Origin: RUG626 sp051866775
GTDB taxonomy: Bacteria; Bacillota; Clostridia; Oscillospirales; Oscillospiraceae
DNA length: 64,000 nt
Assembly (NCBI GenBank): GCA_051866775.1
Contig: JBJDXR010000022.1
Coordinates: 62,001 to 126,000 of the forward strand
Direction of reading: 5' to 3'
A program made the translations under genes and the position numbers. Below are positions 41,721 to 50,354 of the stretch, piece by piece. The notes under the pieces are model-generated. The model searched no databases. It was not told the origin of the DNA and saw only the letters and a program-made list of their open reading frames with translations. Numbering within the stretch: the first letter of the stretch is position 1; each line of letters opens with the position of its first letter.

Positions 41721-43103
41721 ATGAGCATTGAAGACAGAATATGCTCTTTTATAAGCGGCTTTTCCATCGATGCGGTGCCTGAGAATATAATAAGGCGTGG
41801 GGAGCGGTCATTTTTCGACACTGTCGCCGCGGCCTTTTCCGGTGCGGGTATGGAGCAGCTTATAAACACCGCCTACGCACTGGAGCTGGATATAAGTAAA
41901 GCCGACGGCGAGGGCTATACGATCCTTGGACTTGGCAGAAGGAAGCTGAGCCTTTCGGATGCGGTTCTCTTAAACGCCGTTTCGGCCCACTCCTGCGAGT
42001 ATAACGACCTGTTTTACTGTCTTCCGGGACACCCCAGTGCCGTACTGATCCCGGTGGTACTGGGGCTTGGGGAAAAGCTCCATAAATCAGGAGCCGAGGT
42101 ACTTGAGGCATATATCTGCGGTTTTGAGGTGCTGGGAAGGGTCAACCGTGCGCTTATGCCGGAGCACCATATAAGAGGCTTTCACTCCACAAGCACTGCG
42201 GGCATCATTGGAGCCGCCGCAGCAGCGGCAAAGCTTTTGAGGCTTGAGGGAGACAAGCTGGCTTCTGCTCTGTCCATCGCGTGTACATTTGCCTGCGGAC
42301 TGAGGGGGAACTTCGGCTATACGGTCAATTCCCTGCATGTGGGAAACGCCGCTATGAACGGTTTGCGGGCGGCGCTTTACGCGCAGAGCGGGATACGGGC
42401 AAATCCCGGGCTTGTGGATATGCCCGGCGGGTATATTGACGCCTTCTGGGGAAGCTTGGAAAAATTTTCGGACGAGCTGGAGCTTCTGGGGAAGGTGTCC
42501 GTATTTGAAGACCCCGGGCTTTTGCTGAAGAAATACCCCACCTGTTACTCAACCTATCAGGCTATTGACGCCGCGGATATGCTTGTCAGGGAGGAGGGCA
42601 TATGCCCTCATGAGATAGCAAGGGCAGAGTGCCTTACATCTCCCAACCACTACATGTCACTTCCGTCTGAGTGGCCGGAAAGCGTATATGGGCAGCGCTT
42701 CTGCATACCGTTTTGTCTGGCATGGGTGCTTAACGGCGGGAAGGTAAGCGCCGGGAGCTTTGCCATGCCGCACTTTAACGATACTCAGCTTATTGAGCTT
42801 AAAGATAAAATTTATTACGCCGTTGACCCGGGGCAGGAGGGAGAGACCGGCTTCGGCAGCACAAAGGTCACGGTTTACCTTAAAGATGGCCGGGTGCTCA
42901 GCCGCCGGGCGTATCCGGAGGATAAGGAGCGTGTGGAGGGCTGGAGCGACAGTGCGTTTTTTGAAAAGCTCTCCGCCTGCATGTCCGGAAGTGTTAAAAC
43001 AGAGCAGCTTGAGGCCCTGCGGGGCGATGTTTACCGCTTTACAGAGCTTGAAGATATAGCCGTATGGCTCAAAAACAGATTTGAAACGGAGGCTTGTAAA
43101 TGA
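41721..43103 (+). CDS. MmgE/PrpD-family protein
   Basis: 460 residues. The family includes 2-methylcitrate dehydratase, cis-aconitate decarboxylase and iminodisuccinate epimerase, all acting on di- or tricarboxylic acids by proton abstraction. Visible features: NAVSAHSCEYNDLFY, the all-helical N-terminal half, PGHPSAVLIPV, the STSTAGIIGAAAAAAKLL helix, and KKYPTCYSTYQAIDAA. ATG 41721 or an in-frame TTG at 41715 with better spacing to GAAGGGG could be the start. First gene of the five-gene plus-strand operon, coupled to the cyclase by ATGA. Confidence 0.9.
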   Translation: MSIEDRICSFISGFSIDAVPENIIRRGERSFFDTVAAAFSGAGMEQLINTAYALELDISKADGEGYTILGLGRRKLSLSDAVLLNAVSAHSCEYNDLFYCLPGHPSAVLIPVVLGLGEKLHKSGAEVLEAYICGFEVLGRVNRALMPEHHIRGFHSTSTAGIIGAAAAAAKLLRLEGDKLASALSIACTFACGLRGNFGYTVNSLHVGNAAMNGLRAALYAQSGIRANPGLVDMPGGYIDAFWGSLEKFSDELELLGKVSVFEDPGLLLKKYPTCYSTYQAIDAADMLVREEGICPHEIARAECLTSPNHYMSLPSEWPESVYGQRFCIPFCLAWVLNGGKVSAGSFAMPHFNDTQLIELKDKIYYAVDPGQEGETGFGSTKVTVYLKDGRVLSRRAYPEDKERVEGWSDSAFFEKLSACMSGSVKTEQLEALRGDVYRFTELEDIAVWLKNRFETEACK

Positions 43104-43771
43104 GACTTATAGACCTTTCAACAGAACTGAGGGACGGTATGCCAAAGCCGCCAAGCGGGCCGAGGGTCGATATGAAATATGTCCTGACCCACTCGGCGGA
43201 GGAGGAGGCGCGCAGGGGCTTCACGAACAAGATGGAGCAGTTTACAATAACGACCCATGTGGCCACTCACATCGACGCACCGGCGCACTTTACTATGAAG
43301 GGCAAGAATATTGACGACTACCCGCTGGAATTTTTCTATATGGTGCCGACGGTGCTGCTGGATCTGGAGCGTGAGCCATACGGTATCATTGACGAGCAGG
43401 ATATTAAAGACGCAGAGCGTGCCTGCGGCGAGATACAGGAGGGGGATCTTGTAATTATAAACACAGGCTCATATAAGCGCTATGAGGATCCGGATTATGA
43501 GAAATCGCCGTATCTCACAAGGGAGGCTGCAAGATACCTTGCGGACAAAAAGGTGAAGATGGTGGGCATCGATTCCTTTACTGTGGATGATCCCAGGGTA
43601 AAGGACAAGCCCGCCCATGTGGAGCTGCTGTGTAAAAACGGCATACCTGTCATAGAGTGCGTTGTGAATCTTGGTGAGCTTCCCATGCACCGCTTTAAGA
43701 CGATATGTATGCCGCTTAAGGTAAAGGAAGGCTCCGGCGGCTTCACCAGAATGGCCGCGGTTATTGAATGA
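43100..43771 (+). CDS. Cyclase-family metal-dependent hydrolase
   Basis: 223 residues of the PF04199 family, which includes kynurenine formamidase and isatin hydrolase. Metal-binding HxGTHxD-type motif is seen as THVATHIDAPAHF (about 52-64), with catalytic-region segment VKMVGIDSFTVDD and conserved INTGSYKR. Length is normal. The ATG overlaps the PrpD stop (ATGA). In this setting a lactone- or amide-opening step is plausible. The reaction is not determined by sequence. Confidence 0.9.
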   Translation: MRLIDLSTELRDGMPKPPSGPRVDMKYVLTHSAEEEARRGFTNKMEQFTITTHVATHIDAPAHFTMKGKNIDDYPLEFFYMVPTVLLDLEREPYGIIDEQDIKDAERACGEIQEGDLVIINTGSYKRYEDPDYEKSPYLTREAARYLADKKVKMVGIDSFTVDDPRVKDKPAHVELLCKNGIPVIECVVNLGELPMHRFKTICMPLKVKEGSGGFTRMAAVIE

Positions 43772-43786
43772 GAGGAGGAAAACAGC

Positions 43787-44059
43787 ATGAAAAAATATAT
43801 GCGCATCCACAAAAATGACAATGTGGCGGTCATGCTCTATGACGCAAAGCCCGGCGACGTGGTGGAGCTTGACGATGTTACGGTAACGCTGAACGAGGAT
43901 ATACCGTATGGACACAAGGTCGCGCTGAGGGATTTCAAGACCGGAGATCACGTTATAAAATATAATCAGCCCATCGGCTATGTGACGGCGGATGCCAAAA
44001 AGGGCGACTGGCTGCACATACATAATATTAAGAGCCTGAGAGGAGGCTTTGGGAAATGA
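43787..44059 (+). CDS. UxaA-family hydrolase, small (SAF-domain) subunit
   Basis: 90 residues corresponding to the N-terminal SAF domain of altronate/galactarate dehydratases (HKNDNVAVML, GHKVALRDFKTGDHVIKYNQPIGY). The split into a small and a large subunit is common in Clostridia. GAGGAGG lies upstream. The ATG of the large subunit overlaps its stop (ATGA), so the two are made in equal amounts. Confidence 0.93.
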   Translation: MKKYMRIHKNDNVAVMLYDAKPGDVVELDDVTVTLNEDIPYGHKVALRDFKTGDHVIKYNQPIGYVTADAKKGDWLHIHNIKSLRGGFGK

Positions 44060-45213
44060 GAACTACATTCTTTGGCTTTGAGAGAGCCAACGGCAGCGTG
44101 GGCGTAAGGAACCACGTGGCGGTCATATCCGCCATGGACAACTCAAACTTTGTTGCACGCAGGGTCTGCCAGCAGGTCAGGGGCACAGTGCCTGTCTGCC
44201 CTTGCTTCGGCCGCGGCGAGGTGGGCGATGACCTTGAGCAGCATATAGCGATACTCGGGGGAGTCGGTGCAAACCCGAATGTTTACTCCGCGGTAATAGT
44301 ATCATTAGAGCCGGTCATAGCAGGCAGGATCGCCGAGATTATCCGCCGCGAGGGCAAGGAGGCCGTCGTTCTGTCCTTTGACGAATGCGGCGGCACCGTC
44401 GGCACTACTGCCGAGGCTGTCCGCACGGCGGAGCGTATGGTCATTGCCGCGTCCAAGCAGAAGCGTGTGGAGGCACCGGTCAGCAAGCTTCTTCTGGGAA
44501 CTGAGTGCGGCGGCTCAGACACGATTTCCGGGCTTATATCTAACCCTGCCACAGGTATGGTTGCTGATAAGCTGATAGATCTGGGCGGCAGCGCGGTGCT
44601 CTCAGAGACCACGGAGTGGATGGGCGCCGAGGAGCAGCTCCGCGCCCGTGCCGTGACGCCGGAGCTCGGACAGAGGATCGTAGACGCAATCAAGTGGTAT
44701 GAGGACTACATCATATCGATAGGCGTTGATATTAACGGCACAAACCCTGCTCCCGACAACATTAAGGGCGGCCTCAGCACCATTGAGGAGAAGGCCCTCG
44801 GGGCTGTTGAAAAGGGCGGAAGCCGCCCGATACAGGATCTCATAACCTACGGTCAGAGGCCCACCAAGCAGGGACTTACGCTGGTAGACGCCTCACCCGG
44901 AGGAGTGGAGAACACCACGACCCTTGCCGCCGCAGGCTGCCAGCTTATAATCTTCTCCACCGGCAAAGGAAACCCCATAGGAAACCCGGTGGTGCCCACG
45001 ATAAAGGTCACAGGAAACGACAGGACCATCGTAAACTATGCTGACAATATTGACGTTGACCTCACCCGCGCGGTGACTGAGGACATAGCCCTTGAGGATG
45101 TCGCGGCAGGGCTTTTTGAGGATATGCTGGACTACGCTGACGGAAAGCTCACAACGGCAGAGGTGCTGGGCGATACGGAGATAGCCGTCACGCGCATTGG
45201 CTATACCGTGTAG
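44056..45213 (+). CDS. UxaA-family hydrolase, large subunit
   Basis: 385 residues matching the C-terminal domain of altronate/galactarate-type dehydratases, which remove water from 2,3-dihydroxy acids using Fe2+. Conserved parts: GVRNHVAVISAMDNSN, GGVGANPNVYSAVIVSLEP, LGTECGGSDTISGL, and FSTGKGNPIGNPVVPTIKVTGN. Complete. The partner small subunit is coupled upstream. Dehydration of a sugar acid or related hydroxy acid is well supported by family; the specific substrate is not. Confidence 0.93.
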   Translation: MRTTFFGFERANGSVGVRNHVAVISAMDNSNFVARRVCQQVRGTVPVCPCFGRGEVGDDLEQHIAILGGVGANPNVYSAVIVSLEPVIAGRIAEIIRREGKEAVVLSFDECGGTVGTTAEAVRTAERMVIAASKQKRVEAPVSKLLLGTECGGSDTISGLISNPATGMVADKLIDLGGSAVLSETTEWMGAEEQLRARAVTPELGQRIVDAIKWYEDYIISIGVDINGTNPAPDNIKGGLSTIEEKALGAVEKGGSRPIQDLITYGQRPTKQGLTLVDASPGGVENTTTLAAAGCQLIIFSTGKGNPIGNPVVPTIKVTGNDRTIVNYADNIDVDLTRAVTEDIALEDVAAGLFEDMLDYADGKLTTAEVLGDTEIAVTRIGYTV

Positions 45214-45229
45214 TATAAGGAGAGATATA

Positions 45230-46045
45230 ATGAACATAGATTACATAAAAAGCATATTTTCCCTTGACGGGCGCAAGGCGGTGGTCACGGGTGCAAGCTC
45301 CGGAATAGGAAGGGCTATCGCGGTCTCATTGGCCAATTTCGGCGCGGAGGTGGCGCTTCTCGGACGGTCCGCGGAGAAGCTTCGTGAGACACGTGAGATA
45401 ATCGAGAAAAGCGGCGGGGTGTGTCAGGAGTACATCGTTGACATCTCCGATACGGCCTCCCAGGACAGGTTCTTTGACGAGTTTATGAAAAAGAACGGAC
45501 GTCTTGATATTTTCATCGCCAACGCCGGTATAAATAAGCGTGCGGAGCTTCCGGATACCGACCTTGCGGATATTGAGGACATGATAAAAACGGACTATTA
45601 CGGCACCCTCTACGGCATGATCAAGGCGTCAAATATAATGAAGCCCCAGCGTTCGGGAAACATGGTGGTCATAACATCGATAAACGCCCTCAGCCCGCTG
45701 CCGAATCAGGCGGTTTACTCCAGCGTTAAGGCGGCGCTGGAGAGCGCGATGCAGAGCTTCGCGGGGAGCATGGCGGAGTATGGCGTCAGGGTCAACAGCT
45801 GTGCTCCGGGATGCATACACACTCCGCTGAACAGGCACATATTCGGCGTGGATGAGTACAGGGAGGAGAAGGAGAAGAACATCCCCCTCGGGAAGATAGG
45901 ACACCCGGAGGACATAGGCGATGTTGTGGCAACGATGGTAAGCGACGCTTACCGCTATATGACCGGCTCCACCATACTGGTTGACGGCGGCGAGCTGATG
46001 CGCAAAAAGCAGAAGCAGCCGGCGATCGACACGCCTGTTCTGTAA
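45230..46045 (+). CDS. SDR-family oxidoreductase
   Basis: 271 residues from ATG 45230 (AAGGAGAG upstream). TGASSGIGRAIA for NAD(P) binding, IANAGIN, catalytic Ser in VITSINALSP and Tyr/Lys in VYSSVKAAL. Complete active site, in contrast to the SDR at 38271. The C-terminal 15 residues form a basic tail. Last gene of the PrpD operon; a hydroxy/keto-acid dehydrogenase role fits the dehydratase upstream. Confidence 0.92.
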   Translation: MNIDYIKSIFSLDGRKAVVTGASSGIGRAIAVSLANFGAEVALLGRSAEKLRETREIIEKSGGVCQEYIVDISDTASQDRFFDEFMKKNGRLDIFIANAGINKRAELPDTDLADIEDMIKTDYYGTLYGMIKASNIMKPQRSGNMVVITSINALSPLPNQAVYSSVKAALESAMQSFAGSMAEYGVRVNSCAPGCIHTPLNRHIFGVDEYREEKEKNIPLGKIGHPEDIGDVVATMVSDAYRYMTGSTILVDGGELMRKKQKQPAIDTPVL

Positions 46046-46055
46046 AGAAATATAA

Positions 46056-46114
46056 AAATGCGCCGCAAAGCATACACCCGGAAAACGGGAGCATGGCCTT
46101 GCGGCGCTTTTTTG
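46056..46114. terminator. Terminator between the PrpD operon and second MFS gene
   Basis: Stem GCGCCGCAA / TTGCGGCGC with an AT-tract on one side and TTTTTTTG on the other; the genes converge here. Confidence 0.8.
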
Positions 46115-46122
46115 TTTTAATC

Positions 46123-47313
46123 TCACACTTTGCTGACTATGAAGCTTATTTTTAAAAGCTTGGCAGTAATATAGTATCCTGCGACTGATAATATGAGGAT
46201 CACACCCAATATCGTATAGAACATCTCCGAGCCGAGCCATTCTATGATGGGCCCTCCGAAGAGATTGCCTAATAGCCCGGCGAGGCTTGCGGCCATCATA
46301 AGTATTGAGGAGGCGGTAGCCTTCAGGTCATCCGGCGCAATACTGTTTATGTAGTTCGTGGCTGAGCCGATGTTAAGCCCGTTGCCGAGACCGGTGAATA
46401 CCTGGATCAGCAGGAACGCCGGGAAGGACTTAACTGCTAGCCCCATAGACAGGGAAGTTATCCCCAAAAAGATACCGCCAAGTATTACAAGGAGCGGGAG
46501 CGGCACCTTCCTGCGCAGGCGTACCATAAGAAGCAGCGACGGGACCTCCAGTGCGGCGCGGAAGGCGACCACAAGCCCATACATGGCTGTGCTCATGCCT
46601 TTTTCCTGCATATAGAGAGTCATAAGGCTGTGAAAGGGCTTTGAGGCCAGATAATACACGAACATAAATATTACAAACACCCAGTAGGGCTTATTTGAGA
46701 GCAGCGAACGAAGCTCCAGCTTCCCGCGCTTTGACACATACCGCGGCTCCGGTGTGCGGCAGAGGAAAAACAGCGAAGGTATAAGCACGACAGAGTAAAG
46801 CCAGAATGTGGACGCCGCGCCCAGCTTCGGGACAGCCAGCGTGCATAAAGCGCCGCACAGCGCGAAGGTGAGGGATCCACCCGCTCTCTGAAGCCCAAAA
46901 TTGTAGCCGTGTTCCGCACAGCTTCTGACGAGTATGTTGTCCACAAGAGAGGAGGACATCTCCTTAAAGCCGATGCACAGGGGGAGGTACAGCATCATGA
47001 TGAGCACAAACGCACGGCTGCCGGTGGGAAAAAGCGGCGTCGCAGAGTATGCGATTATGCAGACTATTATTGTGGGCACAAGGACCTTTTTTATGGAGCG
47101 GAGCTTGTCGCTTATAAACCCGGAGGCGAAGAAGCAGACCAGCGAGGCCACAAATCCGAAGGCATTGACGGCGCTGACCTGTGAGGCGGTAAAGCCGTTG
47201 TCCTGAAGATAGATGTTTATGTAGGACGTAAACGCCAGCGCAAACTGGTATAGAAGGACAAAAAGGAGCAGGTTCGCCGCTCCTTTTTTAGTTGAGACTA
47301 AAGTATTTGTCAT
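46123..47313 (-). CDS. MFS transporter (paralog of 36858-38042)
   Basis: 396 residues with 12 predicted membrane segments. Shares SYINIYLQDNGFTASQ, EHGYNFGLQRAGGSLTFAL and SATNYINSIAPDDLKATASS with the first MFS protein. The start at 47313 is chosen because the same CTGATTATAATACT promoter element as in the first MFS gene lies at about 47349-47362; longer starts (to 47379) would lie upstream of it. Flanks the catabolic island on its right side and probably carries a related substrate. Confidence 0.88.
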   Translation of the reverse strand: MTNTLVSTKKGAANLLLFVLLYQFALAFTSYINIYLQDNGFTASQVSAVNAFGFVASLVCFFASGFISDKLRSIKKVLVPTIIVCIIAYSATPLFPTGSRAFVLIMMLYLPLCIGFKEMSSSLVDNILVRSCAEHGYNFGLQRAGGSLTFALCGALCTLAVPKLGAASTFWLYSVVLIPSLFFLCRTPEPRYVSKRGKLELRSLLSNKPYWVFVIFMFVYYLASKPFHSLMTLYMQEKGMSTAMYGLVVAFRAALEVPSLLLMVRLRRKVPLPLLVILGGIFLGITSLSMGLAVKSFPAFLLIQVFTGLGNGLNIGSATNYINSIAPDDLKATASSILMMAASLAGLLGNLFGGPIIEWLGSEMFYTILGVILILSVAGYYITAKLLKISFIVSKV

Positions 47314-47432
47314 TGGGGTTGCCAGTGCCTTTCTTAAGACGATAGTACTGATTATAATACTGTTCAGCGCCCGCTGCAAGCGGGAGTTTTAGTGTTTTTA
47401 TGCAAGTTTGAGAATAAGTATCGGTTAAAAAT

Positions 47433-48059
47433 TCAAAAGATACCCCGGTTATATTTTAGCTGGGCAAATATCATAAGGCCCAATCCGGATATAAGTAACG
47501 CCATAAGTATATATTCCGACAGGGAGGAGGCCAGAAACGCCTTAAGCACGCTGTAAACAATAAGCCCCAGCCCGGAGAGTATGCTTCCAAGGCCCATAAG
47601 ACGGCAGTAAGGCAGTTGGTTTTCCTTGGTCACCTTGCGGCGGTTATACCAGTGTATTGAGGCAATATTGCCTTTTATATTGAAAATACCAAGGATTATG
47701 ATCATGATCCCCAAAGCCGCAGGAGTTGCATATTCTCTAAGAGGCTTACAGAAACAGAAGATAACAGCGAGAAGCGCAATACCAGCCAAGCCGGAGAGGA
47801 CAAAAAGGGCTTTCTTCCGCTTTAGTGTGTTTTTTGTATTTTGAACAGGCTGCTGAGAGCAGCTGCGCTCAGGCAGAAGCTCGTTTGCAGAAATGCCGAA
47901 ATAATCTGCCAGAAGTGTGAGGGAATCTTCACCGGGAAGTCCCAGACCGTTTTCCCATTTAGCGACTGCCGATCGGCTGATGTGTATGTCCGAGGCCAGC
48001 TTCTCCTGTGATACCCCTTTCTGTGAGCGAAGCTCCTTCAGCCGTGTGCCGAAATCCAT
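47433..48059 (-). CDS. XRE-family regulator with membrane domain
   Basis: 208 residues. The first 65 form an HTH domain (RLKELRSQKGVSQEKLASDI, SRSAVAKWENGLGLP). After a basic linker (KRKK) come four membrane segments at about 84-103, 111-128, 150-168 and 178-196. Membrane-bound XRE regulators of this design occur widely in Firmicutes and are thought to respond to envelope signals. It reads toward the MFS gene; no operon partner is obvious. Confidence 0.88.
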   Translation of the reverse strand: MDFGTRLKELRSQKGVSQEKLASDIHISRSAVAKWENGLGLPGEDSLTLLADYFGISANELLPERSCSQQPVQNTKNTLKRKKALFVLSGLAGIALLAVIFCFCKPLREYATPAALGIMIIILGIFNIKGNIASIHWYNRRKVTKENQLPYCRLMGLGSILSGLGLIVYSVLKAFLASSLSEYILMALLISGLGLMIFAQLKYNRGIF

Positions 48060-48157
48060 AGGTTGTACCCCCCTTGCTGATTCTACGTCTATTATAGCAT
48101 CTGAGCCGCAAAACTGCTGTTACTTGTGCTGTTACTTTTTCTTTTTGTGCAAAAAGA

Positions 48158-48206
48158 GCACCCCATCTGCTGCTCAGCATATAATGCTGTCTGACAAATG
48201 GGGTGC
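48158..48206 (-). terminator. Terminator of the NifU-like/GGGtGRT operon
   Basis: Outer stem GCACCCCAT / ATGGGGTGC with an inner stem CAGCAT/ATGCTG, followed on the minus strand by CTCTTTTTGC. Confidence 0.75.
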
Positions 48207-48234
48207 GGTTTGATATCAAATCTAAAGAGGGGCG

Positions 48235-48498
48235 TTACTTGTTGAGCGCTTCGTTAACTGCGACGGCTACGGCAACTGTAGCGCCGTTCCCACGCGGCAG
48301 GCCGCGCGGGAGCCCTTTAAATTTAGACTGCTCGGGGCAAATGAATTGCCCCTGCGCCAAGGTTTTGCAAAGCAAAACACTTGAGCGGCGTAAACGCCGT
48401 GCCGCCGAAGGCGGCATGGTCGGCATAATGGCTTTAAGGCTTACGCTTACTTGTTGAGCGCTTCGTTAACTGCGACGGCTACGGCAACTGTAGCGCCG
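48235..48498 (-). repeat. 52-bp direct repeats around a 160-bp palindrome-rich insert
   Basis: 48235-48286 and 48447-48498 are identical over 52 bases. The repeat is the last 17 codons (with stop) of the GGGtGRT gene. The 160 bases between hold several hairpins: GCCGCC/GGCGGC, CGGCGT/ACGCCG, GTTTTGC/GCAAAAC, GGGGCAA/TTGCCCC and CCCGCGCGG/CCGCGTGGG. The gene ends intact at the inner copy; the outer copy is a leftover. This is consistent with insertion of a short repetitive element that carries or duplicated its target. Confidence 0.8.
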
Positions 48499-49448
48499 AC
48501 CATCGGGTTGTTGCCCATGCCCAGGAAGCCCATCATTTCAACGTGAGCAGGGACGGAGGAGGAGCCTGCGAACTGAGCGTCAGAGTGCATACGGCCCATG
48601 GTATCGGTCATGCCGTAAGAAGCCGGGCCGGCGGCCATGTTGTCCGGGTGGAGGGTACGGCCCGTGCCGCCGCCGGAAGCGACGGAGAAGTACTTCTTGC
48701 CCTGCTCAACGCACTCCTTCTTATAGGTGCCGGCGACAGGATGCTGGAAGCGGGTCGGGTTGGTGGAGTTTCCGGTGATGGAAACGTCAACACCCTCATG
48801 GTGCATGATGGCGACGCCCTCACGGACATCGTCGGCGCCGTAGCAGCGGACTGCGGCACGCTCGCCGTTGGAATAAGCGATCTCGCGGACTATCTTAAGT
48901 TCGCCGGTGTAGTAGTCAAACTGGGTCTGTACATAGGTAAAGCCGTTGATGCGGGAGATTATTTGAGCGGCGTCCTTGCCAAGACCGTTAAGGATAACGC
49001 GAAGCGGGGTCTTGCGGGCCTTGTTGGCGTTGCGGGCGATGCCGATGGCGCCCTCCGCGGCGGCGAAGGACTCGTGACCGGCAAGGAACGCGAAGCACTG
49101 TGTCTCGTCTCTCAGAAGCATTGCGCCTAAGTTTCCGTGGCCAAGGCCGACCTTACGGTCGTCAGCAACAGAACCCTTAATGCAGAAGGCTTGAAGGCCG
49201 ATACCGATAGCCTCAGCGGCCTCGGCGGCGCTCTTTACGCCCTTCTTTATCGCGATGGCCGCGCCCATGGTGTAGGCCCAGCAGGCGTTTTCAAAGCAGA
49301 TGGGCTGGATGCCTTTGACGATGGAGTATGGGTCAAGGCCCTTCTCGTCACAGATCTGCTTTGCCTCCTCGAGACTGGCAATGCCGTACTCTGCGAGGAC
49401 GGAATTTATGTTGTCGATTCTTCTCTCATAGCTTTCAAAAAGTGCCAT
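48447..49448 (-). CDS. GGGtGRT protein
   Basis: 333 residues. Named after the motif visible here as ASGGGTGRTLHPDNMAA (about 265-281). Other conserved parts: GHGNLGAMLLRDETQCFAFLAGHESF and STNPTRFQHPVAGTYKKEC. Contains several Cys (ICDEK, PICFENACW, FCIKG, ETQC). The family is always found with a NifU-like scaffold, as here (15-base gap), and its function is unknown. A good GGGAGGACAG ribosome site is present. A role in handling an Fe-S cluster or a thiolated cofactor is only inferred. Confidence 0.9.
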   Translation of the reverse strand: MALFESYERRIDNINSVLAEYGIASLEEAKQICDEKGLDPYSIVKGIQPICFENACWAYTMGAAIAIKKGVKSAAEAAEAIGIGLQAFCIKGSVADDRKVGLGHGNLGAMLLRDETQCFAFLAGHESFAAAEGAIGIARNANKARKTPLRVILNGLGKDAAQIISRINGFTYVQTQFDYYTGELKIVREIAYSNGERAAVRCYGADDVREGVAIMHHEGVDVSITGNSTNPTRFQHPVAGTYKKECVEQGKKYFSVASGGGTGRTLHPDNMAAGPASYGMTDTMGRMHSDAQFAGSSSVPAHVEMMGFLGMGNNPMVGATVAVAVAVNEALNK

Positions 49449-49463
49449 TATTCTGTCCTCCCT

Positions 49464-50156
49464 TTATTCCTGACGCGGGTCGATGTAACGGACGGCATCA
49501 GCGAAACGGCCATAGGTGCCGGAGGCGTTCTTCATGGCCTCGTTAGCGTCTGTGCCCTTCTTGATGGCCTCCATCATCTTTCCGATATGTACGAACTCGT
49601 AGCCGATGATCTGGTCGTCGGCGTCAAGTGCAAGACGGGTGATGTAGCCCTCGGTAAGCTCAAGATAGCGGGGACCCTTTGCCTTTGTGGCGAAGATTGT
49701 GCCGGTCTGGCTGCGAAGGCCCTTGCCAAGATCCTCAAGAGAGGTGCCGACGGGCAGGCCGCCCTCGGAGAAAGCGGACTGGCTGCGGCCGTAGACGATC
49801 TGGAGGAACAGCTCGCGCATTGCGGTGTTGATAGCGTCGCAGACAAGGTCGGTGTTAAGAGCCTCAAGGAGAGTCTTTCCAATGAGGATCTCTCCGGCCA
49901 TAGCGGCTGAGTGGGTCATACCGGTGCAGCCGATGGTCTCAACGAGCGCCTCCTCAATTATGCCGTCCTTGATGTTCAGGCTCAGCTTGCAGGTGCCCTG
50001 TTGGGGTGCGCACCAGCCGATGCCATGGGTGAAGCCGCTGATGTCCTTAATGTCCTTGGCCTGTACCCATTTGCCCTCCTCGGGGATGGGTGCGGGGCCG
50101 TGATATGCGCCTTTGGCGACGCATGTCATGTGTTCTACTTCTGCTGAATAGATCAT
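49464..50156 (-). CDS. NifU-like iron-sulfur scaffold protein, partner of GGGtGRT
   Basis: 230 residues. The N-terminal half resembles IscU/NifU_N: Cys in GIGWCAPQQGTCKL, TIGCTGMTHSA and DLVCDAI supply candidate cluster ligands. The C-terminal half (about 120-230) is an extension not present in IscU and rich in charged residues. AAGAAGGGAG precedes the ATG. Driven by a near-perfect promoter. No sulfurase (nifS/iscS) or suf genes are nearby, so this is not a standard Fe-S assembly locus. Confidence 0.88.
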   Translation of the reverse strand: MIYSAEVEHMTCVAKGAYHGPAPIPEEGKWVQAKDIKDISGFTHGIGWCAPQQGTCKLSLNIKDGIIEEALVETIGCTGMTHSAAMAGEILIGKTLLEALNTDLVCDAINTAMRELFLQIVYGRSQSAFSEGGLPVGTSLEDLGKGLRSQTGTIFATKAKGPRYLELTEGYITRLALDADDQIIGYEFVHIGKMMEAIKKGTDANEAMKNASGTYGRFADAVRYIDPRQE

Positions 50157-50232
50157 GTTAAGCTCCCTTCTTCACTGGTATAAACCTGTTTAGGCGGTTT
50201 GCCGCCGTTGTGCTTTATGATTCACGCGAAAA

Positions 50233-50261
50233 TTATACCAGTCTAAAATTCTCGTGTCAAC
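50233..50261 (-). promoter_or_regulatory. Near-consensus promoter of the NifU-like/GGGtGRT operon
   Basis: TTGACA and TATAAT exactly 17 bases apart, so both boxes are perfect consensus and expression should be strong. The 70-base leader contains a short GGCGG/CCGCC hairpin. Confidence 0.9.
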
Positions 50262-50303
50262 AAATTAACAAGGCGGGCTAAGCATTTTTGTCAAAAGCAA
50301 GAA

Positions 50304-50345
50304 AAAAACCGCGTGAAACCGGCTGGTTTCACGCGGTTTGAAGGT
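50304..50345 (-). terminator. Terminator of the PadR-DUF1700-DUF4097 operon
   Basis: Perfect stem AAACCGCGTGAAACC with loop GGCT, T-run beyond it on the minus strand, 10 bases after the last stop. Confidence 0.9.
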
Positions 50346-50354
50346 TTTTAGATT

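Noticed and set aside
37000..47000. Bile-acid inducible (bai-like) cluster
   Set aside because: MFS, SDR and hydrolase genes are shared themes, but no CoA ligase, flavin dehydrogenase or BaiE-like dehydratase is present, and UxaA/PrpD point to hydroxy acids.
48235..48426. Open frame ending with the GGGtGRT C-terminus
   Set aside because: It merely reads through the palindromic insert into the duplicated 3' end; no plausible start.
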